Origin: Craterostigma plantagineum
Lineage: Eukaryota > Streptophyta > Magnoliopsida > Lamiales > Linderniaceae
Reading direction: 5' to 3'
Length of the DNA: 64,000 bases
Assembly: GCA_027422505.1 (NCBI GenBank)
Contig: JAPQWV010000050.1
Coordinates: 4,712,001-4,776,000, forward strand
Position numbers and translations under genes: made by a program. Below are positions 11,491-22,546 of this stretch, piece after piece (the first letter of the stretch is position 1; every line of letters starts with the position of its first letter). Under the pieces are notes generated by a model. That model searched no databases and was not told the origin of the DNA. It saw only the letters and a program-made list of their open reading frames with translations.

Positions 11491-11856
11491 TATATTCTAA
11501 TAGTGTAGTGTGCGAAACATACGTTGTTTTATTATTATTCTCTATCGCAACATGTTCAACATTAGCCGCAAAGAACAAATTGCTTTTGGTACTCCGATTA
11601 AGAATATAATACACAACATAAATTTCAAGATAATAATAAGAACATTTCAATCAGCATTATATGATATAGAAAATAAAAATAATCATAATTAGGCCCATGA
11701 TTTAACTTTGTTAAAATATGTCTTGCGTGAAAAAATAACTACGTAATAAAATTACTCATTTTTCACAAAAAAAAAACATAGCACCATATATCACGCCTTT
11801 TTTACAGCTTACTTGTCCAAAAGACGACCTATCCTATCTTTTTCACTGTCCTTTTC

Positions 11857-12302
11857 TGTCGACATATTATTCAACCCATGTGGGTTGAATGGTCAGAGAT
11901 GATTTTTCATCTTGTTCACATTAATAATGAGGTAAGCAATTACCTCATATGCTCAATATATAATGCCTATAAATAGGTCATGATTGCAACGATGAATCCC
12001 ACACAAATAGAGAGAAATCTCACTGAAGATAATTAATACAGAGAAGAGAGAATAAAAAAATAGAGAGTTTGTCGGTATTTTCTCCGACTATAAAGAGAGA
12101 GGTTGAGGGTTTTCTCCTTTATAGATTGAGAGGTTGTAACTCCTATATTATTCCTCTATAGTGGATTCTTCTTCATTGCCCGTGGTTTTTACCCCGATTT
12201 GTTTGGGGGTTTTCCACGTTAAATCTCGGTGTCCACTTTTATCTTTAATTGTTCAAATATAAGCCGCAATATTATTCGACCGGGTCCGCTGCTACGCCAA
12301 CA
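11857..12302 (+). repeat. 5' LTR of the copia element
   Basis: 446 bp beginning TGTCGACATATT and ending GCTACGCCAACA; contains a TATA-like tataaatagg near 11,970. Same length and sequence as the 3' LTR. Confidence 0.92.
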
Positions 12303-15300
12303 ATTGTCCAATCCTCAAGGAAATTTGGCGAACGCGTCATGTGGAGACATATTGTGTAGCGAAGCAGCTATCTCAACGGAGAGCAGGAAGTCGTACGATG
12401 AAATATGGCTTCTTGACTCGGGCGCAACTTATCATATGACCTCTCGAAGAGACTGGTTCAACCACTACGAACCTATCGTAGGAGGATCTGTGTACAGTTG
12501 CGAAGATAATGCCTTAAAGATCGTAGGCGTTGGAACGGTGAGGTTGAAGTTGCACGATGGTACAGTTCGCACTATTCAAGGAGTGCGGCATGTGGAAGGT
12601 CTCAAGAAGAATTTGTTATCTGTGGGACAGCTCGATGATCTTGGCTGTGAAATCAAAGTTCGGGGAGGAATAATGAAGATATTCCGAGGAGCACTTGTAG
12701 TAATGAAAGGTGAAAAGGTTGCTGCAAATCTGTATACGCTGTTGGGAGAGACGGTGCAAGACGGGGAAGCATCTGTGGCTTCAGGAGGTTCCAGCGAAAG
12801 ATCTACTATGCTGTGGCATCAGAAGCTTGGCCATATGTCAGAACAAGGCATGAAAATTCTTGCGGGGCAGAATCTACTTCCGGGTCTCACGAAGGTGTCA
12901 CTACCGTTCTGTGAGCATTGCGTAGCAAACAAGCAGCATAGGCTACAATTCAACACATCGAATTCTAGAAGCAACAATATTCTAGAATTGGTTCACTCTG
13001 ATGTATGGCAGTCACCAGTTTCATCCCGAGGAGGAGGGAAGTACTTCGTGTCTTTCATCGACGATTACTCCAGGAGATGTTGGGTGTATATCATCAAGAG
13101 TAAGGGAGATGTGTTTGCAACCTTCAAGAATTTCAAGGCTCGAGTCGAACTTGATACAGGAAAGAAGATCAAATGTTTGAGGACGGATAATGGAGGAGAA
13201 TATACTGGCAAGGAATTTGATAGCTTTTGCAAGAGGGAAGGCATCAAAAGGCACTTCACTACGGCTTATACTCCACAACAAAATGGAGTGGCGGAGCGGA
13301 TGAACAGGACTCTATTGGAAAGAACAAGAGCCATGTTGGGAGCTGCGGGTCTGGATAAATCATACTGGGCAGAAGCAGTCAACACCGCATGTTACGTGAT
13401 CAATCGATCGCCTTCAACGGCAATTGATCAGAAGACGCCGATGGAGATGTGGACCGGGAAGCCAGCGGATTATTCCAAACTCCATGTATTTGGAAGTCCT
13501 GTGTACGTGATGTACAACGCCCAAGAAACTACGAAGCTGGATCCGAAGTCCAGGAAGTGTTTGTTCTTGGGGTATGCTGATGGTGTGAAGGGGTATCGCC
13601 TGTGGGATCCCACTGCCCACAAGGTTGTCATCAGCAGGGAGATTATCTTCTTAGAAGATAAACTTATCGAAGAAAATGATAGCACTACAAAGGAAAGCCC
13701 AGAAACTACGACGATTCAGGCGAAAGGGAAGTCTATCGAACAAGATTCTTCTGAAGCAGCACCGGAGCACGACGAAGGGCCAAGTGTATCTTCAAAACCA
13801 GAACTTAGAAGGAGCACACGCGAAAGAGTCGCACCATCCTGGCATGAAGATTACGACATGGATAGCAACGTTGCATATTGTCTACTAACTGATGACGGAG
13901 AGCCATCAACTCTTCAAGAAGCACTGAACAGTTCAGATGCAGATCAGTGGTTGGCGGCAATGCAAGAAGAAATGGAAGCTCTACAGAAAAATAAGACTTG
14001 GGAGTTGGTGCCACTACCGGACGGCAGAAAGGCAATCGGCAATAAATGGGTCTTTAAGATCAAGCGGAATAGCGATGATCAAGTAGAGCGGTTTCGTGCA
14101 CGACTGGTGGTTAAAGGCTATGCTCAGAAAGAAGGCATCGACTTCAACGAGATATTCTCACCTGTGGTTCGACTGACGACTGTTCGGGTACTCCTGGCGA
14201 TGTGTGCTACATTCGACCTACATCTAGAGCAACTAGATGTGAAGACGGCTTTTCTTCATGGAGATCTTGAAGAAGAGATTTATATGCTCCAACCGGAAGG
14301 TTTTGAAGACAAAGAAAAACGAAACTTGGTTTGCAGGTTGAACAAATCTCTATACGGTCTCAAACAGGCGCCGAGGTGTTGGTATAAGAGATTTGATTCC
14401 TTCATCATGAGCCTTGGATACAACAGATTAAATGCAGACCCTTGTGCATATTTCAAGAGGTTTGGTGAAAATGATTTTATCATATTACTGTTGTATGTTG
14501 ACGACATGTTGGTAGCAGGCCCCAACAAAGATCGTGTTGAAGAACTCAAGGCACAGTTGGCTAGGGAATTTGAAATGAAGGACTTGGGACCAGCAAACAA
14601 GATTCTAGGGATGCAAATTTATCGAGACAGAAATAACAGGAAGATTTGGCTTTCGCAGAAGAATTATCTGAGGAAGGTCTTGCGACGCTTCAATATGCAA
14701 GATTGTAAGCCAATTTCTACCCCACTTCTTGTTAATTTCAAATTATCCTCAAGTATGAGTCCTAGCAGTGAAGAAGGGAGGATGGAGATGTCTCGAGTAC
14801 CGTATGCATCAGCGGTGGGAAGTCTTATGTTCGCGATGATTTGTACACGACCAGACATTGCACATGCAGTGGGAGTAGTGAGTCGGTACATGGCGAATCC
14901 GGGCAAAGAACATTGGAGCGCGGTGAAGAGGATCCTACGATATATTAAAGGAACCTCAGATGTTGCATTATGTTATGGAGGAGCAGACTTTACTGTCAGA
15001 GGGTACGTTGACTCTGATTATGCAGGTGATCTTGACAAGAGCAAATCTACTACGGGATATGTGTTCACTCTTACTGGCGGAGCCGTAAGCTGGGTATCGA
15101 AACTTCAGTCCGTTGTCGCGACGTCAACAACTGAAGCAGAATATGTTGCAGCTACGCAGGCAAGTAAAGAGGCGGTATGGTTGAAAATGATCATGGAGGA
15201 ACTCGGGCACGAACAGGAGAATATTCCTCTGTTCTGTGACAGTCAGAGTGCCTTGCATCTTGCAAGGAATCCAGCTTTTCATTCCAGGTCAAAGCACATA

Positions 15301-15459
15301 CGAGTTCAGTATCACTTCGTTCGTGAGAAAGTGGAAGAGGGCACGGTAGATATGTTGAAGATTCATACGAAAGATAATCTAGCAGATTATTTGACGAAAG
15401 CGGTCAACACTGACAAGTTCGTTTGGTGTCGTTCCTCGAGTGGCCTAGCGGAGACGTAA
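12229..15459 (+). CDS. Copia pol polyprotein (protease, integrase, RT, RNase H), N-terminus missing
   Basis: A single open frame of about 1076 codons whose first ~24 codons lie inside the 5' LTR. Domain order: aspartic protease (LLDSGATYHM near residue 61), GAG-pre-integrase zinc-binding region (WHQKLGH ... CEHC, about 195-235), integrase with its D, D and E residues (HSDVW, FIDDYS, TDNGGEY, NGVAERMN), reverse transcriptase (KARLVVKGY-type region and YVDDM near residue 755), and RNase H (TTEAEY, CDSQSA). This Tnt1-like order is the copia order. The first in-frame ATG is at 12436, after the protease DSGA, so no normal start covers the protease. Gag is absent. Confidence 0.93.
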   Translation: MSTFIFNCSNISRNIIRPGPLLRQQLSNPQGNLANASCGDILCSEAAISTESRKSYDEIWLLDSGATYHMTSRRDWFNHYEPIVGGSVYSCEDNALKIVGVGTVRLKLHDGTVRTIQGVRHVEGLKKNLLSVGQLDDLGCEIKVRGGIMKIFRGALVVMKGEKVAANLYTLLGETVQDGEASVASGGSSERSTMLWHQKLGHMSEQGMKILAGQNLLPGLTKVSLPFCEHCVANKQHRLQFNTSNSRSNNILELVHSDVWQSPVSSRGGGKYFVSFIDDYSRRCWVYIIKSKGDVFATFKNFKARVELDTGKKIKCLRTDNGGEYTGKEFDSFCKREGIKRHFTTAYTPQQNGVAERMNRTLLERTRAMLGAAGLDKSYWAEAVNTACYVINRSPSTAIDQKTPMEMWTGKPADYSKLHVFGSPVYVMYNAQETTKLDPKSRKCLFLGYADGVKGYRLWDPTAHKVVISREIIFLEDKLIEENDSTTKESPETTTIQAKGKSIEQDSSEAAPEHDEGPSVSSKPELRRSTRERVAPSWHEDYDMDSNVAYCLLTDDGEPSTLQEALNSSDADQWLAAMQEEMEALQKNKTWELVPLPDGRKAIGNKWVFKIKRNSDDQVERFRARLVVKGYAQKEGIDFNEIFSPVVRLTTVRVLLAMCATFDLHLEQLDVKTAFLHGDLEEEIYMLQPEGFEDKEKRNLVCRLNKSLYGLKQAPRCWYKRFDSFIMSLGYNRLNADPCAYFKRFGENDFIILLLYVDDMLVAGPNKDRVEELKAQLAREFEMKDLGPANKILGMQIYRDRNNRKIWLSQKNYLRKVLRRFNMQDCKPISTPLLVNFKLSSSMSPSSEEGRMEMSRVPYASAVGSLMFAMICTRPDIAHAVGVVSRYMANPGKEHWSAVKRILRYIKGTSDVALCYGGADFTVRGYVDSDYAGDLDKSKSTTGYVFTLTGGAVSWVSKLQSVVATSTTEAEYVAATQASKEAVWLKMIMEELGHEQENIPLFCDSQSALHLARNPAFHSRSKHIRVQYHFVREKVEEGTVDMLKIHTKDNLADYLTKAVNTDKFVWCRSSSGLAET

Positions 15460-15533
15460 GCAACATTAAAGGCAAGGGAGAAAGAATGGTGTGAAGATCC
15501 GATTGATCTCAATCAAATCTTCAAGTGGGAGAT

Positions 15534-15979
15534 TGTCGACATATTATTCAACCCATGTGGGTTGAATGGTCAGAGATGATTTTTCATCTTGTTCACATTA
15601 ATAATGAGGTAAGCAATTACCTCATATGCTCAATATATAATGCCTATAAATAGGTCATGATTGCAACGATGAATCCCACACAAATAGAGAGAAATCTCAC
15701 TGAAGATAATTAATACAGAGAAGAGAGAATAAAAAAATAGAGAGTTTGTCGGTATTTTCTCCGACTATAAAGAGAGAGGTTGAGGGTTTTCTCCTTTATA
15801 GATTGAGAGGTTGTAACTCCTATATTATTCCTCTATAGTGGATTCTTCTTCATTGCCCGTGGTTTTTACCCCGATTTGTTTGGGGGTTTTCCACGTTAAA
15901 TCTCGGTGTCCACTTTTATCTTTAATTGTTCAAATATAAGCCGCAATATTATTCGACCGGGTCCGCTGCTACGCCAACA
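15534..15979 (+). repeat. 3' LTR of the copia element
   Basis: 446-bp mate of the 5' LTR, followed directly by the TTTTC target duplication. Confidence 0.92.
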
Positions 15980-16049
15980 TTTTCTACATCTTTTTATTCC
16001 CACTAAAATTAACCCTAAAGTTTCTAACATCCCGCATGCAAAATTCTCT

Positions 16050-16388
16050 ACATAATATCAGCTTTGGGCTGTGGAGAGGAAAGGCTCTCTCTCTTTACTG
16101 CTTCGTTCACTACATTGATTTGGTTTTTACGGCTACTTTCTCGGCCATTTTTTGGAAGGAGAGGCTTTGCTTAGGAAGGTTTATACATTATATGATTATA
16201 TATTTTATGAAAAAATATGTGATAATATTATTTGGTCCAGTATTTGTGAAGGCATATTGCTAATTGGAGTTGGAGGCTTGCATTGCATTATATGGGCGAA
16301 TAATAATAAAGAGTCGCATCATCAAATAAATGTGATAAACGTGAGTAATAATGATAGTCATGATGCTGAAGAAGAGAGCTTTGTCTAG
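16050..16388 (+). pseudogene. Duplicated last two exons of the WAT1-like transporter
   Basis: Copy of exons 6 and 7 of the gene at 20625-22546: the GLWRGKA / FSAIFWKERL stretch, then CEGILLIG to EESFV and TAG at 16386-16388. It begins abruptly near 16050, where sequence matching 31,735 gives way to sequence matching 22,215. A duplication fragment, not a gene. Confidence 0.8.
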
Positions 16389-17216
16389 TGGTTTTCCATT
16401 TTATTGTGTGTAATATATAGCTTGTGTTTTATGGTACTATATTAATTAAGGAATAACGCAAATTTTATTTAGGTTTTAACGGGTCGGGCCATAGAATTTG
16501 AATTTATGTATACTTTCTATCTATACATATATTATCTATTTGGGCAAATAAAACCTGTAATAATCAAAATTCTTTTTTTTCTCGCCCATGATCTTAATAC
16601 TCGTTGTAGAACAAATTTGAACCTGTAGTAAACCTTCATTAACATCGGAAATGAATTCATAGAATAGGAAAGAAAAGAATTTATTTATTCAATTGAATTT
16701 GCATTTATGTACAAATTTTGTAACACAAATAGTTCATTATCATCGTTGGATACGGTTTGCGGACACGTCACATGGGAGAATGCTGCTCGGTAATTTATAT
16801 TTAGTGTTTCTTTTGAAAAGTTATTGCGACGCCTGAATCGTCATTATGGAGTTAATCGATTAAGAATAGATAGAAAATATGTATTGTAGATTGTACCAAT
16901 GATAGGTTTTCTTAAATAAGATTAGAGATAGCAGAATATTAAAATTAATAAAAAGAAATGTAATTAGCTGTTACATCGTACATGATGTTACTATGCATTT
17001 CAGGGATGGCTATCATCATATAAAAGATTGTTCGCCATATTTCATTTCAACCTTAGACGGCAAACCATTTTAAATGCAAACACACTAAAAGGGCAATAAT
17101 GTTGTGAAGCATCAAGGATTCTTCTTTACATGAAATTAGGGTTTCAAATCTGGTTGACACAATCAAAGTGGCAATTAAACTCAATAATTACATGAACCCA
17201 GAACATAAATTAAAAA

Positions 17217-17758
17217 TGTTGGGGTTAAGCGGTAATATTTAATTCCGGGCCAGTGGTAGTTGTATTTGGACCCCGCGACAATTTATCGGGATATAAATTA
17301 AAGCTGAAATGACACCGAGAGAACACCGAGATTTTTACGTGGTTCGGCCAATACCGCCTACATCCACGGAGAGACAATAGTTTTACTATAGTTGAGAATA
17401 TTACACCGTACAAAATAACGCTCGTGTTTAAACCCAAACCCGAGACCCCTTACCCACTCGGGTAATGTTTTTGTACCCACTCTCAATTACCACAGTAAAA
17501 CTGTACCCGCTCTCACCTTATCCACACGGACAAGATTTCCTCCTTCTTTTCTTTTTTCCTCTCATCTTTCCCTCACCTCTCTCTCTAACTCTCGCTCTCT
17601 ATCTAATTTTGGGTGTTTCTGCTTAACGAGGAGTGTGCCTTTTATTGACAAAACTACACACAAAATACCAAAACACATTTGCTCATTGCTCACGTCACAT
17701 GCATGGACACCTCATTAATTGTCCAGATGTGGTTGGCATTTGCTGGCTGGACCCAACA
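17217..17758. mobile_element. Solo LTR
   Basis: 542 bp starting TGTTGGGG and ending CCCAACA, flanked by aaaaa on each side (plausible 5-bp target duplication, though low-complexity). Contains tttacgtggttcggcc and a tccacgg box common in plant retrotransposon LTRs. The related segment near 23,390 lacks it. No internal region or second LTR nearby. Confidence 0.75.
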
Positions 17759-18081
17759 AAAAAATACACTCTTTGACATTACAATCCATTACAAAATTAT
17801 AACCAAGAAAAAAAGATGAAACCAAAATAAAACATAACAAAAAAATTACAATTGGCATTCCCTATTATCCTTCGCCCTCAAATTTCAATTCCTCTCTATA
17901 TCTCACCAGTCGTACACTATCTTTTTATCAAAAACAAGTATAATTTACAACTTAGACAAATGGACAAAAAATATATATATATTTACGTCCAACCCCAATA
18001 TTGAATCTTATGCAAAAACAAAACAATATATATATAGAAAGGAAAAAATAAAATTAAAAGCAAGAAAATAACTTTTTACCT

Positions 18082-19680
18082 GTTCGGGCCGGGCCGTACC
18101 CCACGCCCGAGCCCAAGACCACGACAAGTGTTCCTTGTCTCGGTCGCACGTCGGGCCCAAGTGGATCAAGCTTCGAAAGATTTGCAAGGAGGAGATGTTC
18201 TCGACTGCCCGACTAGCCTCGGGCGAGAAGCTTCGGGCGGAGAAAGTGGAGAAAATGACCGAGTATTTGAAGGAATTGCTGCTAAACTGACAGTTCCCCT
18301 AAAAGGTTAAGCTTATATGAACTTTCTATCATATTTTAAATTATACTCCCTCCGTCCCAGTTTTTGTACATTTTACTAAATCGGGCGTCTCACATCTTTT
18401 GTACATTTCCTTTTTTAGCAAAAAAATTATCACAAACAATCAATATAATAATATTAAATATCATCAAAAGACGTGCCAAAACATACATTTTTTACCTTTC
18501 CAACACACTATATTATTAAACTATTCAATTTCTTAATTCTCGTGCCAATACCCAAATGTCCATAAACTTATGGGACGAAGGGAGTATATTTTTTTGTTTC
18601 CGAAAGGAATGCTTCGGTGAAAATTGTGTAGTGAATATCGGTGCGATTTTGTTTGCGACGACGTTGAACATAACGTCGAGCGTTTTATTCTCCGTCGAAA
18701 TTGTAAATTCGAATCGAATTCGTCCACCGAAGAAATGATGAAGATCATCCACGGCTTGATGAGGGCTTTTGGGACTCCGAATATTTCTGACTACTTCCCT
18801 TTCCTCCCTTTGACCCGCAAGCGATTAGGGTTGGAGCAGAGGTTTACGTGCGAAAGTTCCTCTCGATATTCGACGAAATAATAAGTGAAAGGTTGGCATC
18901 TTCCTCGAAGAAGAACGATTTGCTCGAAGTGTTGATCGGCAAAAAACGAGATAATGATATCGAGTTGAGCCTCGACGACATCAAGCATTTACTTCTGGTC
19001 AGTATATATAAAACTATTTAATGAGTATACGCAGATGTAGAGGACCATTTGATTAAGCATATTACATATATATATATATATATGTATTTATATATGTATG
19101 TATTAGGATCTTCTTCTCGGAGGAGTTGACGTAGCTCCGAAAACCGTCGAATGGGCTATGGCCGAGTTATTACGCAACCCCGAGAAAATGAGCAAAGCCA
19201 AGGACGAGCTCGAAGCCGCAATTGGATATGGGAATCAAGTCGAAGAATCGGACATCCCAAAACTCAAATACTTAACCGCCGTAATAAAAGAAACCCTAAG
19301 AATTCACCCGCCGGGCCCACTCCTAGTGCCACGCAAGGCGGAGACCGACGTCGAAATAAATGGATTCCCAAAGATGCAAACATAATCGTGAACCAATGGG
19401 CCATGGGTCGGGATTCTAAGGTTTGGGCCGACCCAGAAAGGTTCGAGCCCGAGAGGTTCTTGGAGAGCGAGACAGATTATCGAGGCAAACATTTCGAATT
19501 TGCCCCGCCCTACCTTTGGGCCATTTTATGATGCATATGTTGTTGGCGAATATTATTCATCGCTTCGATTGGAGAATCGACGGTGGAGAAATGAGGTTGA
19601 AATCGTTGGACGTGGAAGAGAAGTTTGGGCTCACACTTGGTAAAGCTTTTCCTCTCATGGCTTATGCTGCAACCAAATGA
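18082..19680 (+). pseudogene. Cytochrome P450 (CYP76-like) pseudogene
   Basis: Heme-thiolate monooxygenase remains. In order: WIKLRKICKEEMFS (helix C region, 18,160s, stop after KELLLN), a MITE at 18344-18586, then GENCVVNIGAILF (18,620s), a frameshift, FGTPNISDYFPFLPL (18,770s), KFLSIFDEIISERL, an intron-like gap from 18999 to about 19107, GGVDVAPKTVEWAMAELLR (I helix; usually AGTDT), KETLRIHPPGPLLVPRKAE (K helix ExxR), a frameshift, VNQWAMGRD, PERFEPERFL, then ICPALPLGHF after a small deletion that removes the FxxGxR part of the heme loop, and the usual C-terminus. The 5' end is missing. Frameshifts, stops, the insertion and the heme-loop deletion make it nonfunctional. Confidence 0.88.
18344..18586. 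mobile_element. Stowaway-like MITE inside the P450 pseudogene
   Basis: Terminal inverted repeats tactccctccgtccca / tgggacgaagggagta with TA at both ends, 243 bp. Same family as 40901-41133 and the interrupted copy at about 32982-33803. Confidence 0.85.
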
Positions 19681-20624
19681 GCTTCGTTTAATATTTCTAT
19701 AAATTAAACAAATTAATAAATAAATAAATAAAATTTTATGTTCGATATGATATCGTTCATACATAATTTCAAGCCCTTTCGGTTCTTGATTTTTCACCTT
19801 CTTCTTCTGCATAATACGTTTACCAAAAGAATTAGGCGAAAGCAAAATGCATGCTCATCATGAAGAAAAAAACAGAAAAAAAATTAGAAATATTTAGTGC
19901 ATAGATGAATCGTCCCTCTCTATATGGGATCTAACGACATGTTACGGTGATAATGATCCAAGCAAAGATACAATAATTCGATATTGAAGTTTACTATGTG
20001 GCGACTTTAGAGTTGTATACGAACGCGTCTTCTCTCCCACGCACATTATCTTGTCCAGTAAAAATGCCATGTGTCAGTCACTGCAAATAAAATCATTGGA
20101 TGATTAGACTTATGTCTCTACTAAACTTGTGCAATAATATTAACTAGTTGAGTTCACGTTACGACATGGAAAAAACCCTTACTGTACTGCAGATTCCCCA
20201 TTTTAATAAGGAATTTAATTCTCTCTGTAATTTGTATGATGAACAAGAATCAAGTCAAATAATATTCTACATATGGCATTCACAAATAAAATAGAGAAAT
20301 GGATGAAGGACATTATTTACCAAATAATATATGCAACATTTCATCACTAGGCGGCCGACACCAATTCATGCTAAAGGAGTCACTAAAGAGATATGGGATT
20401 TGTCAGAGAAAGACGTAACAAAAATATCACAAAAGGACATCAATAACTCACTAATAAACTACATGTTTATAGGTATTACAAGGTAATAAATTACATAATA
20501 AGTTTCTGCACACTCTAGGCGCTTCTCTGCGTAACGACAAGCGTATAGTGGATCATAGAGAGAAAGATATTTTAAAAATAAGATGGCAAGAGAGTAAAAG
20601 TTATTTGTGATCAACATTTTAGAC
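19681..20624. other. No gene seen
   Basis: AT-rich spacer between the P450 pseudogene and the transporter gene. No supported frame, tRNA or clear mobile element. Confidence 0.5.
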
Positions 20625-21163
20625 AAGAACAAACCTTACATGGCAATGATATTTGTCCAGTTAGTATATGCAGGGATGTCACTTTTCTCTAAAGCTTCAA
20701 TAACAAAAGGGATGAACCCTTTCGTCTTCCGTTGCATATCGCCAGGGCTTTGCCACTCTTGCTTTGGCTCCATTTGCTTTCTTCATCGACAGGTTCCATT
20801 ATTCTATATTCATTTATTCATCTCTTATTTAATTTATACATATTATAATCTGATGTATGTATCAATTGCATTGTTAATTTTCCAGGAAGAAAGTGGCTGA
20901 CCCTATGACGTACGGTCTCCTTTGCAGGATTTTCTTTGCCTCGTTCTTTGGGTATAACTATTCACTTCCTGGAATCAAATTAATTTTTGTTGACTATAAA
21001 CTTTGCATCTTTATATATTATTTATTATTTTCAGGCTCACTTTTAGTTTGAGTCTCTTCACATACTCGATAAGCTACGTCTCGGCGACCTTCGCCTCGGC
21101 CAGCATTAACACAATCCCAGCGCTCACATTTTTCATCGCAGCTCTACTTAGGCAAATCAATGC

Positions 21164-21203
<40 letters not shown>

Positions 21204-22546
21204 ATTATTAAGAACATGATTTATTTTTTCCAGGGTTGAGAGCATTTCAATAAAAGAATTTGCAGGGCTCAATAAGATCGCTGGGTCACTGCTTAGTTTG
21301 TCAGGCTCAATGGTGTTTGCTTTCGCAAAAGGCCCTCAAGTAAACTTCATGAACCTTCTAGAACCTTCCAAGATACGTACAAACCCCATTACACATAGCA
21401 AAGAGATGCGGGTACGAGGTTGTCTCCTTATGATCACTTCAAACACTTGTTGGGCTTCGTGGCTTGTGGCCCAGGTTATTAAAGATACTAATCAATTTTG
21501 ATTATTCCATAGTGCTTTTTCAAAAATATCATTAAACATTGTTCTGATTAATGTTAAAACACTCGTAAATGACATTATATCATAAATATTTATTATACCA
21601 AATGCTAAAACACAAAAAAAATAATTATGTGACACCTATAGTTTAGAGAAAAATATATGATATATTGAAAAGTACGATAGAAAAATTGTACATTATATTG
21701 AATTTTTTTGTGTTTTAGCATTTGGTATAATATTTATGATATAATGTCATTTACGGGTGTTTTAACACTAATCGGAACAATGTTTGATGATGTTTTTGAA
21801 AAGTGACACAAAAAGTGGCACAAAAAAGTGGGACAGATGATTTAGTCCCCTTTTACATAGTTTAATAAATTTTATTTATTTATTTTTGTGGTTTTTTTCA
21901 AAAGGCTCCTACAATTAAAAAGTACCCAGCAAAGTTTAGGCTCACGATGATACAGTGCTTCTTCAGCTCTCTACAGTCGTCGATGTGGGCAGCGATTATA
22001 GATAGGAACGTATCATCGTGGAGGATCCAATGGGATTTGAATCTTCTATCCGTGGCTTATTGCTTACATTCCATTTCTTTCCAATGTTACAATTACAACT
22101 CGTTAACATACGTAAATAAAAAAAAAAACTTCACACCATAATTTTGGATATTTAATTAGAGAATACAATTTATTGTCTTTTTCAGGGTATAGTAGTGACT
22201 GGAATATCATATTGGCTACAGCTTTGGGCTGTGGAGAGGAAAGGCCCTCTCTTTACTGCTTCGTTCACTCCATTGATGTTGATTTTTACGGCTATTTTCT
22301 CGGCAATTTTTTGGAAGGAGAGGCTTTACTTAGGAAGGTTTGTGCATTATATGACTATATATTTTATGAAAAATATGTGATAATATTATTTGGTGCAGTA
22401 TTTGTGGAGGCATATTGCTAATTGGAGGCTTGTACTGCATTATATGGGCGAAGAATAAAGAATCGCATGAAGCAGCTAATAAAGATGTAATGATAAAGCT
22501 GAGTAATAATGATAATCAAGATGCTAAAGAAGAGAGCTTTGTCTAG
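20625..22546 (+). pseudogene. WAT1-related (EamA / nodulin-21-type) transporter, decayed
   Basis: Drug/metabolite-superfamily membrane transporter with seven recognisable exons: ~20625-20792, 20886-20951, 21035-21151, 21234-21474, 21905-22063, 22186-22337 and 22399-22546 (TAG). Family landmarks: DKNKPYMAMIFVQLVYAGM, ATFASASINTIPALTFF, the YPAKF/LTMIQCFFSSLQS exon, and WAVERKGPLF...FTAIFSAIFWKE. Damage: no ATG where the family starts (first in-frame ATG at 20640), a 1-bp insertion near 20729 that breaks exon 1 before the YRQ motif, a GC rather than GT donor after exon 3, and no GT after exon 5 (22064 reads tt). Probably a recent pseudogene; sequencing error could explain only the frameshift. 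Exons 6-7 are duplicated at 16050-16388. Confidence 0.82.

Larger units (their letters stand above)
9745..11856. repeat. Segmental duplication L (left part)
   Basis: Resembles 30,325-31,655 in the same order: the ggtagttttttggaggtgtg start, caacatgttcaacattagcc, and the run-up to cactgtccttttc. Copy-specific differences include the GTACC-rich repeat inserted at about 10,100-10,490. The copia element interrupts it at 11856; the homology resumes at 15985 and ends near 16050 (partner ends near 31,735). No gene. Confidence 0.75.
11857..15979 (+). mobile_element. Ty1/copia LTR retrotransposon, young, lacking PBS and gag
   Basis: 5' LTR 11857-12302 and 3' LTR 15534-15979, both 446 bp, TG...CA, and identical as far as I can read. 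Target duplication TTTTC at 11852-11856 and 15980-15984. The related segment at about 31,650 has a single TTTTC, the empty site. A purine-rich tract (aagtgggaga) precedes the 3' LTR. Straight after the 5' LTR the sequence is already coding; there is no tRNA-Met primer site and no gag or CCHC knuckle. It therefore looks internally deleted and non-autonomous, although the pol frame is open. Confidence 0.95.
16050..18081. repeat. Segmental duplication R
   Basis: Matches 22,215-23,698: exons 6-7 of the transporter, then downstream DNA through the shared aattacaattggcattccc and aagcaagaaaataact blocks. Interrupted here by the solo LTR at 17217-17758, which the partner lacks. To the right, this copy runs into the P450 pseudogene and the partner into the trihelix gene. 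Confidence 0.75.
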
